This document shows positions 8,836 to 18,186 of a DNA stretch of 23,724 nucleotides, piece by piece. The number at the start of each line of letters is the position of its first letter. Position 1 is the first letter of the stretch. The notes beneath the pieces are model-generated. The model saw nothing but the letters and a program-made list of their open reading frames with translations, made no database searches and was not told the origin of the DNA. The position numbers and the translations under genes were made by a program. The DNA lies in the NCBI GenBank assembly GCA_022592435.1, contig JABYQS010000420.1:1-23724 (forward strand). The letters run 5' to 3'. The DNA comes from Cerioporus squamosus. Taxonomy: Eukaryota; Basidiomycota; Agaricomycetes; Polyporales; Polyporaceae.

Positions 8836-10666
8836 CTACAAGACTCTATCAAGCCTTGTACTATACCATCCGCAATTGTTAATGTGCGTCTCAGCATAGA
8901 GCGACGCTTCGTCGTCGGGAAGACCCTCCAGCGCATGCCGCGACCTCTCCTTGCTCAGGGCGGCTGCAGCAGTGGGGACGGGGAGTTCGTCCTCGCTCTC
9001 CACGGAGTCAATCTCGGACTCTCCCTGGTCGGTGGACTCCTCGAGTGGCGTGAGTTCTGACTTGTCCGAGTCCCAGCCGAGCGCGAGCCACCACTCGTCG
9101 ATGGCGCCGCTCGGCGGCGACGGGGTCCGCTCCGGTGGGGACTCCCGTGAAGACGACGAGGAGGGCGTCGCAGGCCGAGGTCCGAGGATCAAGCGAACGC
9201 GACATATACGGAGCGGAGACGGATTTGCGACATGAGGGATGACTATACGCAGGGGGGCATAGGTAGAGGAGAAGGTGCCGGAGACAGCGTGTGTGGCGGA
9301 GAGCTTCTGTGGAGACCCAGAGGTTCTCGCAGAGACAACCTTGGGAAGCGGTTCGATGTCGGACGAAGCATGGTCCTGAAACATCGTAGAGAGCGGCTCC
9401 TCGTCGGAGGTCGCGGCTTCGGCCACCATAACAGAAAGTGGCTCCTCTCTGTGTGCAGGCTGGAGAAGCGCGCCCGAAACTTATTTTGCCTATGCACGAA
9501 GTCGCACTGGACGCAGAGTGCGCCCTGAAACTTAGCTGGGATCGTACAAAAGCATTCGGGCGTGGCGCAGGTACGCTCCGCAAGACTCGCAGAAGGGACA
9601 AGTGCAAGAGCGTGCTTGCGCTTCTTGCGGACGGGCTGAGGGGGCGCGTCCGTCTGCCCACTTTGCGCAGGTGCTGGGTTTGGATCAGACACTGGACTCG
9701 TATCGCTAGCAGGCTCTCGAGCGGTTGGAGCCGGGGCGATCTTGGGCAGTAGCGGTACTGCGATGCTGTGAGACGTTTCATGAATCGTCCTCTCGGTGCG
9801 CTGGACTGCGATGGGCTCAGGCTCCGCAACGGCTGGACGGCTGGACACTAAGGGTGGGACAGAGGGAAGTGCCGGACGTCCGATCCGCAGATCGTGAGGA
9901 GTGATGACTATGTTTTCACCGCGAAAAAGCATCAAAGACTCGACGCGCCGCCTCGCCTCGTCGTTGCTGAGGACACTCGGTAGCGGAACAGGCTTGATGG
10001 GGGGAAGCGGAACTTGTCCATCATGTCGCTCGAGTACATGTCGGTGGTCCGGGTGCACGAACTGCTTGATGAGCTCAAAGACGTCGGTTGCTTCTTGAGC
10101 CACGGTCACGGGAGCAGGGGGAAGCAAGGGAAGAGGCTGGTGAGTCTGCGGGCGCGGTGGAGGCATTCCTGGTGCGACCGATCTGGCCGTTCGTACTGGT
10201 ACGGGCACAGAAATCCGCGTCAGGAATCCGCGTCTTGATGCTTCGCCAGCACGGACCGGCGGAGATGAATTGCTTGCCAGACGCAGCTTCGCACCGCGTC
10301 ACGGACAGTGGGGCAATCAAGGTGGCACGATGAACACCGCACACTCTGCACGCACAGAGGCACATGGAGAAAAGACGCTATATCAGCGTTGGATCCCGCA
10401 CACAAAGCATCAATTCGGCGCGCTACGAGCTCTGCGACTTACCACCCTCTGCCTCGATGTCGCTTCTCGACACTGCGCACACCGCTGCGATAGCCAATCC
10501 TTGTCCAGTATGTTCACGCACGACGAGTTCGCGCACTGCGCGGTGCCTTCATGTTCGCGATCTCCATCTAGCCTTGCACGTGAGGGACTATGGGAGGCGC
10601 GTCCGGGTTACCATCGCCCATTCGCGCATCGCGTGGTTGGTGGGGAGCGGTGACCATGCTCGCCAT
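8836..10666 (-). CDS. Lineage-specific protein with repeated C-x4-C / C-x2-C motifs
   Basis: Proposed exons: 10666-10612, 10567-10443, 10345-10257, 10182-9498 and 9444-8836, about 520 residues. The first two introns (44 and 97 nt) are convincing: GTAAC...CTCAC...TAG and GTAAGT...TGCAG keep the frame exactly. The other two (donors GTCCGT and GTGCAT) are weak and tentative. Exon 2 carries CANSSC...CAQCREATSRQR, exon 3 CSSCHLDC, and exon 4 CATPECFCTIP...CVQCDF. This Cys-x4-Cys, Ile/Leu, Cys-x2-Cys arrangement recurs in Agaricomycete hypothetical proteins and probably binds zinc. The middle is Pro-rich (MPPPRPQTHQPLPLLPPAP) and precedes a helix-like FELIKQFVHPDH. The C-terminus is acidic and Ser-rich. 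Function is unknown; DNA or protein binding is a guess. A frameshift rather than an intron near 9445-9497 cannot be excluded. Confidence 0.62.
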
Positions 10667-11102
10667 CGTCGACAAATGCGACAAAGGCGGTAGTGAAGAG
10701 GGCTAGCCAATAGAGCATCCTTCACAACCAGCGGGAACATGTAAAAAATTGCGCTACTCACTTCGAGATAGATCGCGCATCAGGCTGCAAGGTGAGTGCG
10801 ACAGAGCAAGCAGTTTCGAGGAGCGTTTGGGTCTAGTACTTACATAGTCTTTGAGAGAAGAGCACTCGCCAGGCTGGAATACGAGTCCGAGGCGGTCGGA
10901 GGACAGCTTCGTCATTCAGGGCAGGGTCGATCTTATCTTATCTGGCCCGTTACGGGTGCACTGGAGTCTGTCGGACTCGCACCGCACTGACACTTGGACG
11001 GTTGGACCCACACCACTTAGTATATCCCAAGGTCCGCGTAGCTTGTGTGAGTGCACAGAACGTTTTGTGTTCAACGAATCCACCTGATGAGGCCGACTAG
11101 AC
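10667..11102. promoter_or_regulatory. Bidirectional promoter region between divergent genes
   Basis: The 436 bp between the start of the cysteine-motif gene (minus) and the F-box gene (plus) must serve both. From 10778 rightward it is duplicated at 1468-1799. I see no clear TATA box. Conservation of the segment with its gene suggests it contains the F-box gene's own promoter and 5' UTR. Confidence 0.5.
10778..11102 (+). repeat. Duplicated 5' flank of the F-box locus (copy B)
   Basis: Partner of 1468-1799. Both copies start at the same CATCAGGCTGCAAGGTGA and share several long blocks, with small indels between them. Together with the gene, the duplicated unit here covers about 10778 to 12450. 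Confidence 0.88.
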
Positions 11103-12959
11103 ATGCAAATTCAAGAGCTGCCCGCTGACGTCCTCTTCCATATCTTCAACGAACTAGAGGTCAACCATCTTCTCGTGCTCAGACAGGTCAGTGAAGCTCG
11201 GCTGCGAGGTTAGATTACGGTTGGCTCACCCATTCTGTAGACATGTAGAGCAGTGGAGGCAGCCACGCGCGACCGCAGCGTATGGCACAGAGCGCTATCA
11301 GTCCGCTTCCTCCAGAGAGGAATCCCCGTCCCAGGACTGCACCTAGACCAGCCGGACGACGTATCCAAGCTCAACACGGCAGAGCTCGAGCGCATCGTTG
11401 TGCGCGCCCACCGCTTCTGGAAGAACTGGACATCTGCTCAGCCGACGAGCTTCACGCAGGTCCACCTCGGGCAGACGCGTCGCCTGTATCCGAACGCCGG
11501 CTCTCGCAACCTGTCGGTCGAGTTCCTCCGCGGCTGGGGTGGCCGCTATCTTATGACCCTCACGTTGTTCGACTCTTCGACTGATCACGAGAATCGGAGG
11601 TATTCCTTCGAGTGTTGGGACCTCAGCCTCGAACAACCGAAGCTGGTCGCCAAGTTGCTCGTCGCTGGTCTGCTCGGGTATGCCATGAACGATGTCGCCC
11701 AGAGTACCCATGTCCTGGCCATCACCAGGAGGGAGGGCCGTACCGACGGGTACGTCCATTCTAACGTACGTCTCCAGAATGCGATCTGAAGCGCGCTGCA
11801 CAGGTTGATTACGACCACCTATACCATCGACTGCACGACTCCCGGCACCGATCCTTGGTTCCGGCGGACAAACGAGTTCGACAGCTTTCGCACGACGTTG
11901 GGCCTCCATGGATCACACTTGATCGTCACGGACATGGACCAGGAAGTGCGGATAATGGACGTCGACAGCGGGCGTGTGCTCTGCTCGCTCAAAGTTCCTC
12001 TTATTCACGCTGATCCAACTCTGCGCTTACAGGTGGGTCTCACGCTGGCGTAGGAACTTGAGGTAAATGTTGAATACTGGATACTGCCACAGGAGCACCA
12101 CTGCCTGGAGTACGAGTTCATCGACGGCTTCGTGTTGACTTTCTGCAAGCAGTGGATATTTCTCTATCATCTACCAGCCGAAGTCAACACTTCTGGCTCA
12201 CTGGAGAGTGGACGCAAGGCAGAGGCGGGCGAACCCGCTGCGCGCCTCGAGCCAATCGCGAAGTACAAATGGCGCTGGCACCTAGACACCATCTCCGTCA
12301 ATCCTCGTCGACGTCCAGTATGGCCGTCTGCGTCGTCGACTGGCCCACCGAACATCGACATCCTCATGCGATTCGATACCTGGTACCCATGGCCCGTCAA
12401 TCTCCTCCACCACTTCACGCTCCCCGCGAACCCCTCGTTCTCGCACTCCACGTTTGACCTGAACGATCCGTCAACCTTCCCGTATCTCACCTCGCCAACG
12501 GACATCCCGTTCATCGTGCACCAGTTGGCGTCCCCCGTCCGTCTCTTCACTCCATCGGACATGGTACTCGCGTCGTACGGGACGGCACTATGGCTGGACG
12601 CCTCGACCGACCCTACCACGCTCTCCCAGGCTGGGGATCACGGCCAGCGCATCGCGTCAAAAGTCCTCACCCTCACGCCGCTGCCGCGCATAGACCGGGC
12701 GTTGAGAGCGGCCCAGGGTCCGCCAGACGACCGCGTGAGTCGTGGGCCCGGGGAGTGGGAGTGGGCGAACGTGGTGATGCAGGAGAGCGACAGCGGGGTG
12801 GCACGCGCGGGTGAGGCCGGGAGGGAGGTGAGCGTGCTGCATGTGCAAGAGACGCACGAGCTGTGGAGTCGATTGGCCGTGAATGAGGAGGAAGGGCAGG
12901 TCGCTGTTGGGTATGTTGATGGGAGGGTGACTATATATTCGTACGCGCCGCCTGCGTAG
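11103..12959 (+). CDS. F-box protein with C-terminal propeller-like region
   Basis: Exons are 11103-11186, 11241-11749, 11804-12032 and 12093-12959. Introns of 54, 54 and 60 nt have GT-AG ends and the summed coding length is 1689 nt, exactly 563 codons with the stop. Residues 5-45 form a typical F-box (LPADVLFHIFNELEVNHLL, then TCRAVEAATRDRSVWHRAL), split by intron 1. F-box proteins link substrates to Skp1-Cullin1 ubiquitin ligases. The rest has short beta-rich blocks such as LIVTDMDQEVRIMDVDSGRV, YEFIDGFVLTFCKQWIFLY and VAVGYVDGRVTIYSYAPP. These resemble degenerate propeller blades used for substrate recognition, as in other Agaricomycete F-box proteins of this size. The target is unknown. 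No lesions are seen, in contrast to the copy at 1800-2417. The start codon sits right after a stop-containing leader and opens directly into the F-box. Confidence 0.88.
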
Positions 12960-13269
12960 GATGTTGGTGCGCTGGCAATCATGCGTGTTGACTCGGAATC
13001 GTTACTGCTGGACCTACGGAGGCTATCGCGTACCTGTTAAAGTTGTATTGTTGAAGGCTAGTGACTCGGAATCTAGAACAAGTGACTATGTCTGCAATGA
13101 ACGAGCCTGATATCTGGCGAAAACGTAAGTCGTAGGCAGCGGCTGAATGCAGTCACCTTGCCATAGCCTGGTCTGTGTGTTGCAGAGAGAGGCAAGCAGT
13201 GAAAGTGCGGTATTTGGGAATGTCAACAGTCGGACTCACAGCAATCTGACAGACCAAAAGACATCGAAC
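12960..13269. other. Intergenic region between F-box gene and U6
   Basis: It holds the 3' end region of the F-box gene and DNA downstream of the U6 gene. GTTCGATGTC right after the U6 T-run (on the minus strand) partly resembles a polymerase III B-box, but with one extra base, so I do not call it. Confidence 0.4.
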
Positions 13270-13273
13270 AAAA
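13270..13273 (-). terminator. RNA polymerase III T-run of U6
   Basis: On the minus strand the U6 sequence ends in ATTTATTTTG; the four Ts at 13273-13270 would stop polymerase III. Confidence 0.6.
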
Positions 13274-13333
13274 TAAATATTGGAACCCGTAGGTCTACCA
13301 CTCCGGAAAGCGTGTCATCCTTGTGCAGGGGCC

Positions 13334-13364
<31 letters not shown>

Positions 13365-13388
13365 TTCGTATGTCACCCCGAAGGGGAC
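13271..13388 (-). ncRNA. U6 spliceosomal snRNA
   Basis: U6 forms the catalytic core of the spliceosome together with U2. Reading 5'-3' on the minus strand: a 5' stem-loop with a UUCG tetraloop (CCCCTTCGGGG within 13388-13372), then ATTGGAACGATACAGAGAAG with the invariant ACAGAGA box that pairs with the 5' splice site. The AGC triad follows (GATTAGC), then the internal stem-loop GGCCCCTGCACAAGGATGAC containing the metal-binding bulged U, then ACACGC. The 3' part differs from animal U6: TTTCCGGAGTGGTAGACC then a GGTTCC block that can pair with the GGAACG before the ACAGAGA box (telestem). There is no intron, unlike some fungal U6 genes. Length is about 118 nt. I see no TATA box upstream; an internal A-box-like TTAGCATGGCC is present. 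Confidence 0.95.
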
Positions 13389-13887
13389 ATCTGTTGGCTG
13401 TCGGCCGGGATGGCGCGCGGCGAGCTCTTGAGTTTCGTCCATCCTGCGGGTGCTCGCTTAGGCTCGGTTAACTTGCGGTACAAGTTGAGCCGCATCGCCG
13501 GCGTGGTCGCTGCCGTTCGTACGGTCCGGACTCCATACAAAGCAGCGTGTACGCAACAGATGGTACAGAGATCATGTCGAGCTTCTACATAGGCATGCAC
13601 ATATGAGGAATCGCAGCAGGACGTCCTAGGACGTCTCTATGGTTAGACGGGAGCGAAGTCGGGGTCGGAGGACGTCAGCGAGAATGGTCAGCAACTACGT
13701 AGTCCGGCCGATCGCGAACTCGCTCCGGACGGCACGTAATACGGGCGCCTGAGCGAGTGCTGCCTCCGGGACCGCCCTTGCAAGTTGGAGGAGACCGGTG
13801 TCCCTCCTCCTCCTCCTGTCCCCGTTCCCCACCGTTCGTCGCGACCGTCGACGTCTCCTTCAGCCGGAGGCTCTCCTCGTTCTTGCG
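13389..13887. other. Intergenic region between U6 and the YTP1-like gene
   Basis: About 500 bp that should hold the U6 upstream elements and the promoter and 5' UTR of the gene starting at 13888. No TATA box or recognised coding exon is seen. A Cys/Ser/Pro-rich frame just upstream of 13888 is open but has no features of a signal peptide, so 13888 is preferred as start. Confidence 0.45.
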
Positions 13888-15870
13888 ATGACCCGCCATG
13901 CAGCGGTACCTCTTGCGCTCCTCTTCCTCCTGCCCGCCTCGGTATTTGCACACAAACATCACGATGAGTTGACGGAAGAGCAGAAGAACGCGCCGGTGGA
14001 CACGATCTTGTGGCTGCATATATTCCTACAGGCGGCGGTATGGGGTGTTTTGTTCCCGACGGGAATGGTCCTGGGACTCTCGCGGAGTCGGTGGCATGTG
14101 CCATTGCAGGTGCGTGGACTTCATTTGTACGGGGCACGGCCATGGCGATCTTATACGTATATCTCACACCAGAGTGCTGGGTTTGCACTCACCGCTGCTG
14201 GCTACATCCTCGGCCATTCACATGGTGGAAGATCCTTCCTAGCCGGAGCGCACGGGAAGTTCGCCAACATCCTCTTCGTCCCCATCGTCTTGCAGCTCGC
14301 GCTCGGCATCTATCTCAAGTTACACATACACGAAGAGACTATCCGGCCATGGGCGGTCAAGGCGCATGGTATTGTTGGCAAGGCGTACCCGATACTTGGA
14401 TGGGTGCAGATGCTCTTCGGCGCAATCGCGTTCCGAGGCTACTGCCGAGGGGGAAACTTGGGACAGTGTCTCGCGCACTACATCATGGTATGTTCATACT
14501 ACGTTCGCCCTGCTTGATTTAAAGATTTATGACATATGCAGGGCAGCGGATTCATTGCGTATGGCACGATCATGGCCATCCTCTTGTTGGTCGGCGAAGC
14601 ATGGGTTCGTCGGAGCGGACGCAGTCCAGACTGGTGGGATTCCTGGGTCATCATGCTATGGGTACGTGTGGGATTTACCACCTTCTATCTGCTTCTCCTG
14701 CAGGGCTGACGCTCATACGTTGGTTATAGGGAATCGGTACGTGCCTCGCAGCCCGTTGCGAGCCTGTATTGATCTGAATTGTCATGCAGTCAACACCTTT
14801 ACGGAACACCGTGGTTCCCATTGGTCTGTCAAGGATATGCAACACACGTACGTCGGCGCCCCTTCACATCGTTGACCGCCAGTGCTTACTGTCATACAGG
14901 ATATTGGGCGTACTTTGTATGTGTCTCCCATGCGCATACACTCGGTATCTCTGACGTCAATCAGGGTGGGCCGGCGGCATCCTGGGTATCTTCCTTTCAC
15001 GTAACAACCAGGTTAGTTTTCTTGGATGCATGCGAGCGGTGTAGGCAGGCATCGTACTGACCGAAGTCACAGAGGTCGATCGTTCCCGGAATAATGTACG
15101 TACCTCACCCTCCTATGTTACCCTTGCCGATCTAACATGTGCAGCATTATCCTGACTGGCTGGGCAATGTCCGACCATGCCCAAGCCCTCATGCTCTCGA
15201 CGAAGGTCAGTCACTTGTCTACTATGATCATCGTCTGCTCATCACCATCGTCAACTCGTGTACGCAGGTGCACGCACTCTTCGGATACACGCTGATGTCC
15301 GCGGGGCTGGCTCGCATCATCGAGGTCTGCTTCGTTGCTCCAAAATACACCCCGGATGTCGCGGACGGCGATGCCCATAGCGAACACACGCTAGATGCCA
15401 GCCGAGACGAGACGAGCACGCACAGCCCGATGCGCGCGTTCAGGCATCTGCCGCCTTTCGTACGTCCACCGAGACCTCCAGGTATATGACAGTTCTGACA
15501 GCTCTGCAGCTCCTGGTCGCCTCCGGGCTGCTCTTCATGTCCGCAACGGACGAAGAGCTCAACTTCGTGCACGACAACGAGATGGATCACGTCACGTACA
15601 TCCTCATCATGTTCAGGTACGTCGACTGGCTCTCGGAGATATTCGCATGCTAACACAACTCCGCCGTACAGCATTGCATTCATTCTGTACACGCTCATCG
15701 TGTCCCTCATCCACCTCTATTCTACGAGCGGCCGCAACGCCGCAGCCACCATCTCCTCGAAGGACGGCGCCATCGAGCTCACGCAGAGCAACCGGTGGTA
15801 CTCGCCCGTGCCCGTAGCCGACCGGGACCTCGAGCCTGCGAGCCATGTCGTTGGCGACGACGACGATTGA
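13888..15870 (+). CDS. YTP1-like multi-span membrane protein
   Basis: Twelve exons: 13888-14109, 14173-14487, 14542-14661, 14730-14736, 14790-14847, 14900-14916, 14965-15011, 15073-15095, 15145-15205, 15268-15459, 15510-15616, 15672-15870. The sum is 1368 nt, or 455 residues. The ATG opens a clear signal peptide ([21 protein letters not shown]) followed by a His-rich HKHHDE. The N-terminal half ([66 protein letters not shown]) has a His in or beside each membrane helix, like a cytochrome b561 fold. The C-terminal half ([56 protein letters not shown]) is the Ytp1 domain. Family function is poorly known; haem-linked electron transfer is an inference. The tail is acidic and cytosolic or lumenal. 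The 63-nt first intron has no stop in frame, so its retention would add 21 residues. Confidence 0.92.
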
Positions 15871-16323
15871 GCATTGAGCGCGGTCGTCGGTATGGCATCG
15901 TTTCGATCTGTTTGAACGTTTGTTTGTCTGTTGTAGCCCTCTTGTTGACATCTGTTCCAGCTTGTTGTGCAGCACTTCTTGTATAGTCCGGATCTCATGC
16001 ATCATGGGTCACTTAATGCACTAATAGAGCGTTGTCTCAGTGAGCTGCGTGCTCTCCGACTCGGAATGTGGTGGATACCCGTTTGTCGAGAAACTGGTGA
16101 ATAGCCTCTGCCCGGCCCTTATTCGCTTGTGAAGCTACTCTCGCGCGTCGTCTATACGGTTACGTTCGATCCAGGTCAGGTGAGCAGGCTCCCTTCAATA
16201 CTATCATCTACTACGTGCGTGCAAGAAATACAGTGGCTACTGAGATCGTTCTAAGGGTAGTTCACCGACTTCAGCGATTTCAAGCAGACTACTCCCTTTC
16301 AATATTCATCCGCAATGCCTCAC
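15871..16323. other. Convergent intergenic region
   Basis: It lies between the 3' ends of the YTP1-like gene and the BTB gene and should contain both 3' UTRs. No RNA gene or repeat was seen. Confidence 0.5.
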
Positions 16324-17341
16324 TCATGAGATCTTCAAGCGGATCTGTGAACAGGATCAGCGTGGTCAGAATACATAAATACGTATGGGGTGAGCCAGAG
16401 GCGTACCTCGGATATCTTCGTCTCCGCCTCAGCAGCGAGCAGCCCAAGAAATTTGCGCATGTGTTCATGAACGACCTCCCGGCACCTAGCGCACTCCAGG
16501 GCTTTCTTGAGTGCAGGGGCATCAGACAGCGCGGGATCCTGTAGGACGACTGGGCTTGGTCTCTCTTTGAGACGCGCCATCACGTCATCCCAGAAGGAAG
16601 AGAACCACGACGCCTGGCCGCACTTGCCGCAGGGTTCGTTTAGTTGGTGGCGAGCCGAGTTGTGCTTGACACACTGAGTACAAGCACGCCACGTCCACTT
16701 GTGGGTTTTCGTCAACCCCTGCGCGTTGGACAGGGTAGCTAGCGTTGTCTTGCACCCCTCCCGGTACTCAAGCAAGCGATGGTACACGCCAGCGCTGATG
16801 TCCTCGAGCTCAGGAGTGTAAGGCCAGGGTGGAGGAAAAGCGAGTGATGCGCGGGCAGTGGCACCCATGATATCCGTGAGGCGAAACCGAGCGGCGAAGG
16901 CGTGGACTCGGATAGGGTCGTCTCGGACGAACGGGGCTATCGCGTGCTCAAGCATGCCCGCCGCGAACGCAAGGTCATACTTGTGAGCGGCCTCAAGCAA
17001 CGGCTTCGCGTCGTCGAAAGAAGAGAAGGTAGGGGCTTTCGGGGAGGGATAGCATAGGCGGAGCAACGGCTCGAGCGTCGTTCGAGTTTCGGATAGATCC
17101 ACCACAGGCGGCTTCGCCATAAGGTCTCGTCCAGTGGATGGGAAGTCGTCTCAGTAGCTTGAGGCTGGGGGACGACAAGCATACTTGCGAAGATCGGAGA
17201 TGCCTCCCGCAATATCCAACCGAACACATAGAACTCTGTCTGATCCGAACTGCGTAGGACAACATCGGCAGCCGGGTTGTTGAAGGGAGAGGGTGCGATC
17301 GTACTAGCTGTTCCGTTCAGCTTGACATCGGCTGGGTCCAT
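16324..17341 (-). pseudogene. BTB/POZ-domain gene with one frameshift
   Basis: The minus strand encodes an Agaricomycete-type BTB protein. The BTB start is ADVVLRSSDQTEFYVFGWI followed by REASPIFASMLVVPQ. The rest of the BTB fold reads KPPVVDLSETRTTLEPLLR, then CYPSPKAPTFSSFDDAKPLL. A C-terminal Cys-containing helical region (CTQCVKHNSARHQ, CGKCGQASWFSSFWDDVM, CARCREVVHEHM) is usual in this family. These proteins mediate dimerisation and some act as Cullin3 adaptors; the role here is unknown. The first frame runs from ATG 17341 (or 17419) to about 17123. The second runs from about 17120. They join with one missing base near 17121-17125, and no GT-AG pair explains the switch. With one base added the coding length is 957 nt, 318 residues. 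The last intron (16406-16345) has GTACGC...TTCACAG ends and leads to a 7-codon exon ending at 16324. It could be a real pseudogene or an assembly indel. Confidence 0.84.
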
Positions 17342-18186
17342 GACGTTCTCAGACTGGGCATCCAAGTTGCGGTCAACCGCACTTTGACTTTCAACTTGTG
17401 ACACTGTGGCCAATATCATCTATCGGTGAGGATACAAGATAGCAGACAACACAGTGGCTCACTGGTGGGCTCGCAAGCTAGCCTCTAACTCAACGGAAGA
17501 CAGTCGTTCTTTCTGAGGGTGCTGGGATGGCAAGGCTGTTTGTCGAACACGCGCTGGGCCGCAAGTAAGTCTGCGGTTCCAGTGGTACGCAGATAGACGG
17601 GTAGTTTCAAGTAGTCTGGCAAAAAGATACCGTCAATGAGTGAACAGACCAGGTCTGCCTTCGCCAAGCATCAAACGGTCCAAGTCTGGGTACTGACCAG
17701 TACTAATCTGGGAGGGTGCTCTTGGGTGTAGTACTGTCCGTGGTAAGTGAGAAGAGGAGACTCTATAAGGTGCTCGAGAAAGAGGAGCTTGAGGAGAGGA
17801 TCGTCCCGAACAGCCACCGGCGTCGCACTACTGATGTAGCGCTACCACGTCACATGCTGCCAACTTTGGGACCGACATCGCTGCAATTGGAACCAGCTCA
17901 GGAGTCACAGGATACGTCTTCAAGGTACCTACAAGCACTATGTGAGATGGACCGACTGTCATCCATCCGTCCGTACTGTATTAGTATGGTCATGTAACGG
18001 ATATCACCTTCTCTCCTCCTCTGTTACCTATTCTACGCACGCGCGAACCCCGATCAGTATTAGTGAGTGCCCGACGAGCCCAGTAAGTCCCCAGATCGAA
18101 CCATAGCTAGCATCCAAGACAGATAGTAAAATGATAAGATAGGTCCAGGAGTGGATCATGCATTTTGGGGGAGTACACTGATATAA
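17342..18186. other. Intergenic region upstream of the BTB gene
   Basis: About 0.84 kb between the BTB gene start and the permease 3' end. An in-frame ATG at 17419 could extend the BTB protein by 26 residues. A plus-strand frame at 17716-17997 has a short charged stretch (KVLEKEELEERIV) but no start context, domain or splice support, and I do not call it. Confidence 0.4.

Noticed and set aside
8436..8936. 166-codon minus-strand open frame
   Set aside because: No recognisable domain; it overlaps the 3' end of the cysteine-motif gene in another frame and fits chance in GC-rich DNA.
9008..9829. 273-codon minus-strand frame overlapping the cysteine-motif gene
   Set aside because: It lies in the third frame across both exons 4 and 5, is Arg/Ser/Cys-rich as out-of-frame GC-rich DNA usually is, and lacks the conserved Cys motifs.
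13258..13272. Possible polymerase III B-box (GTTCGATGTC) after U6
   Set aside because: It departs from the consensus by an extra base and sits immediately after the terminator, closer than in known downstream-B-box U6 genes.
17716..17997. Plus-strand frame with a charged helix-like segment
   Set aside because: No domain, start context or splice support; too short to separate from chance.
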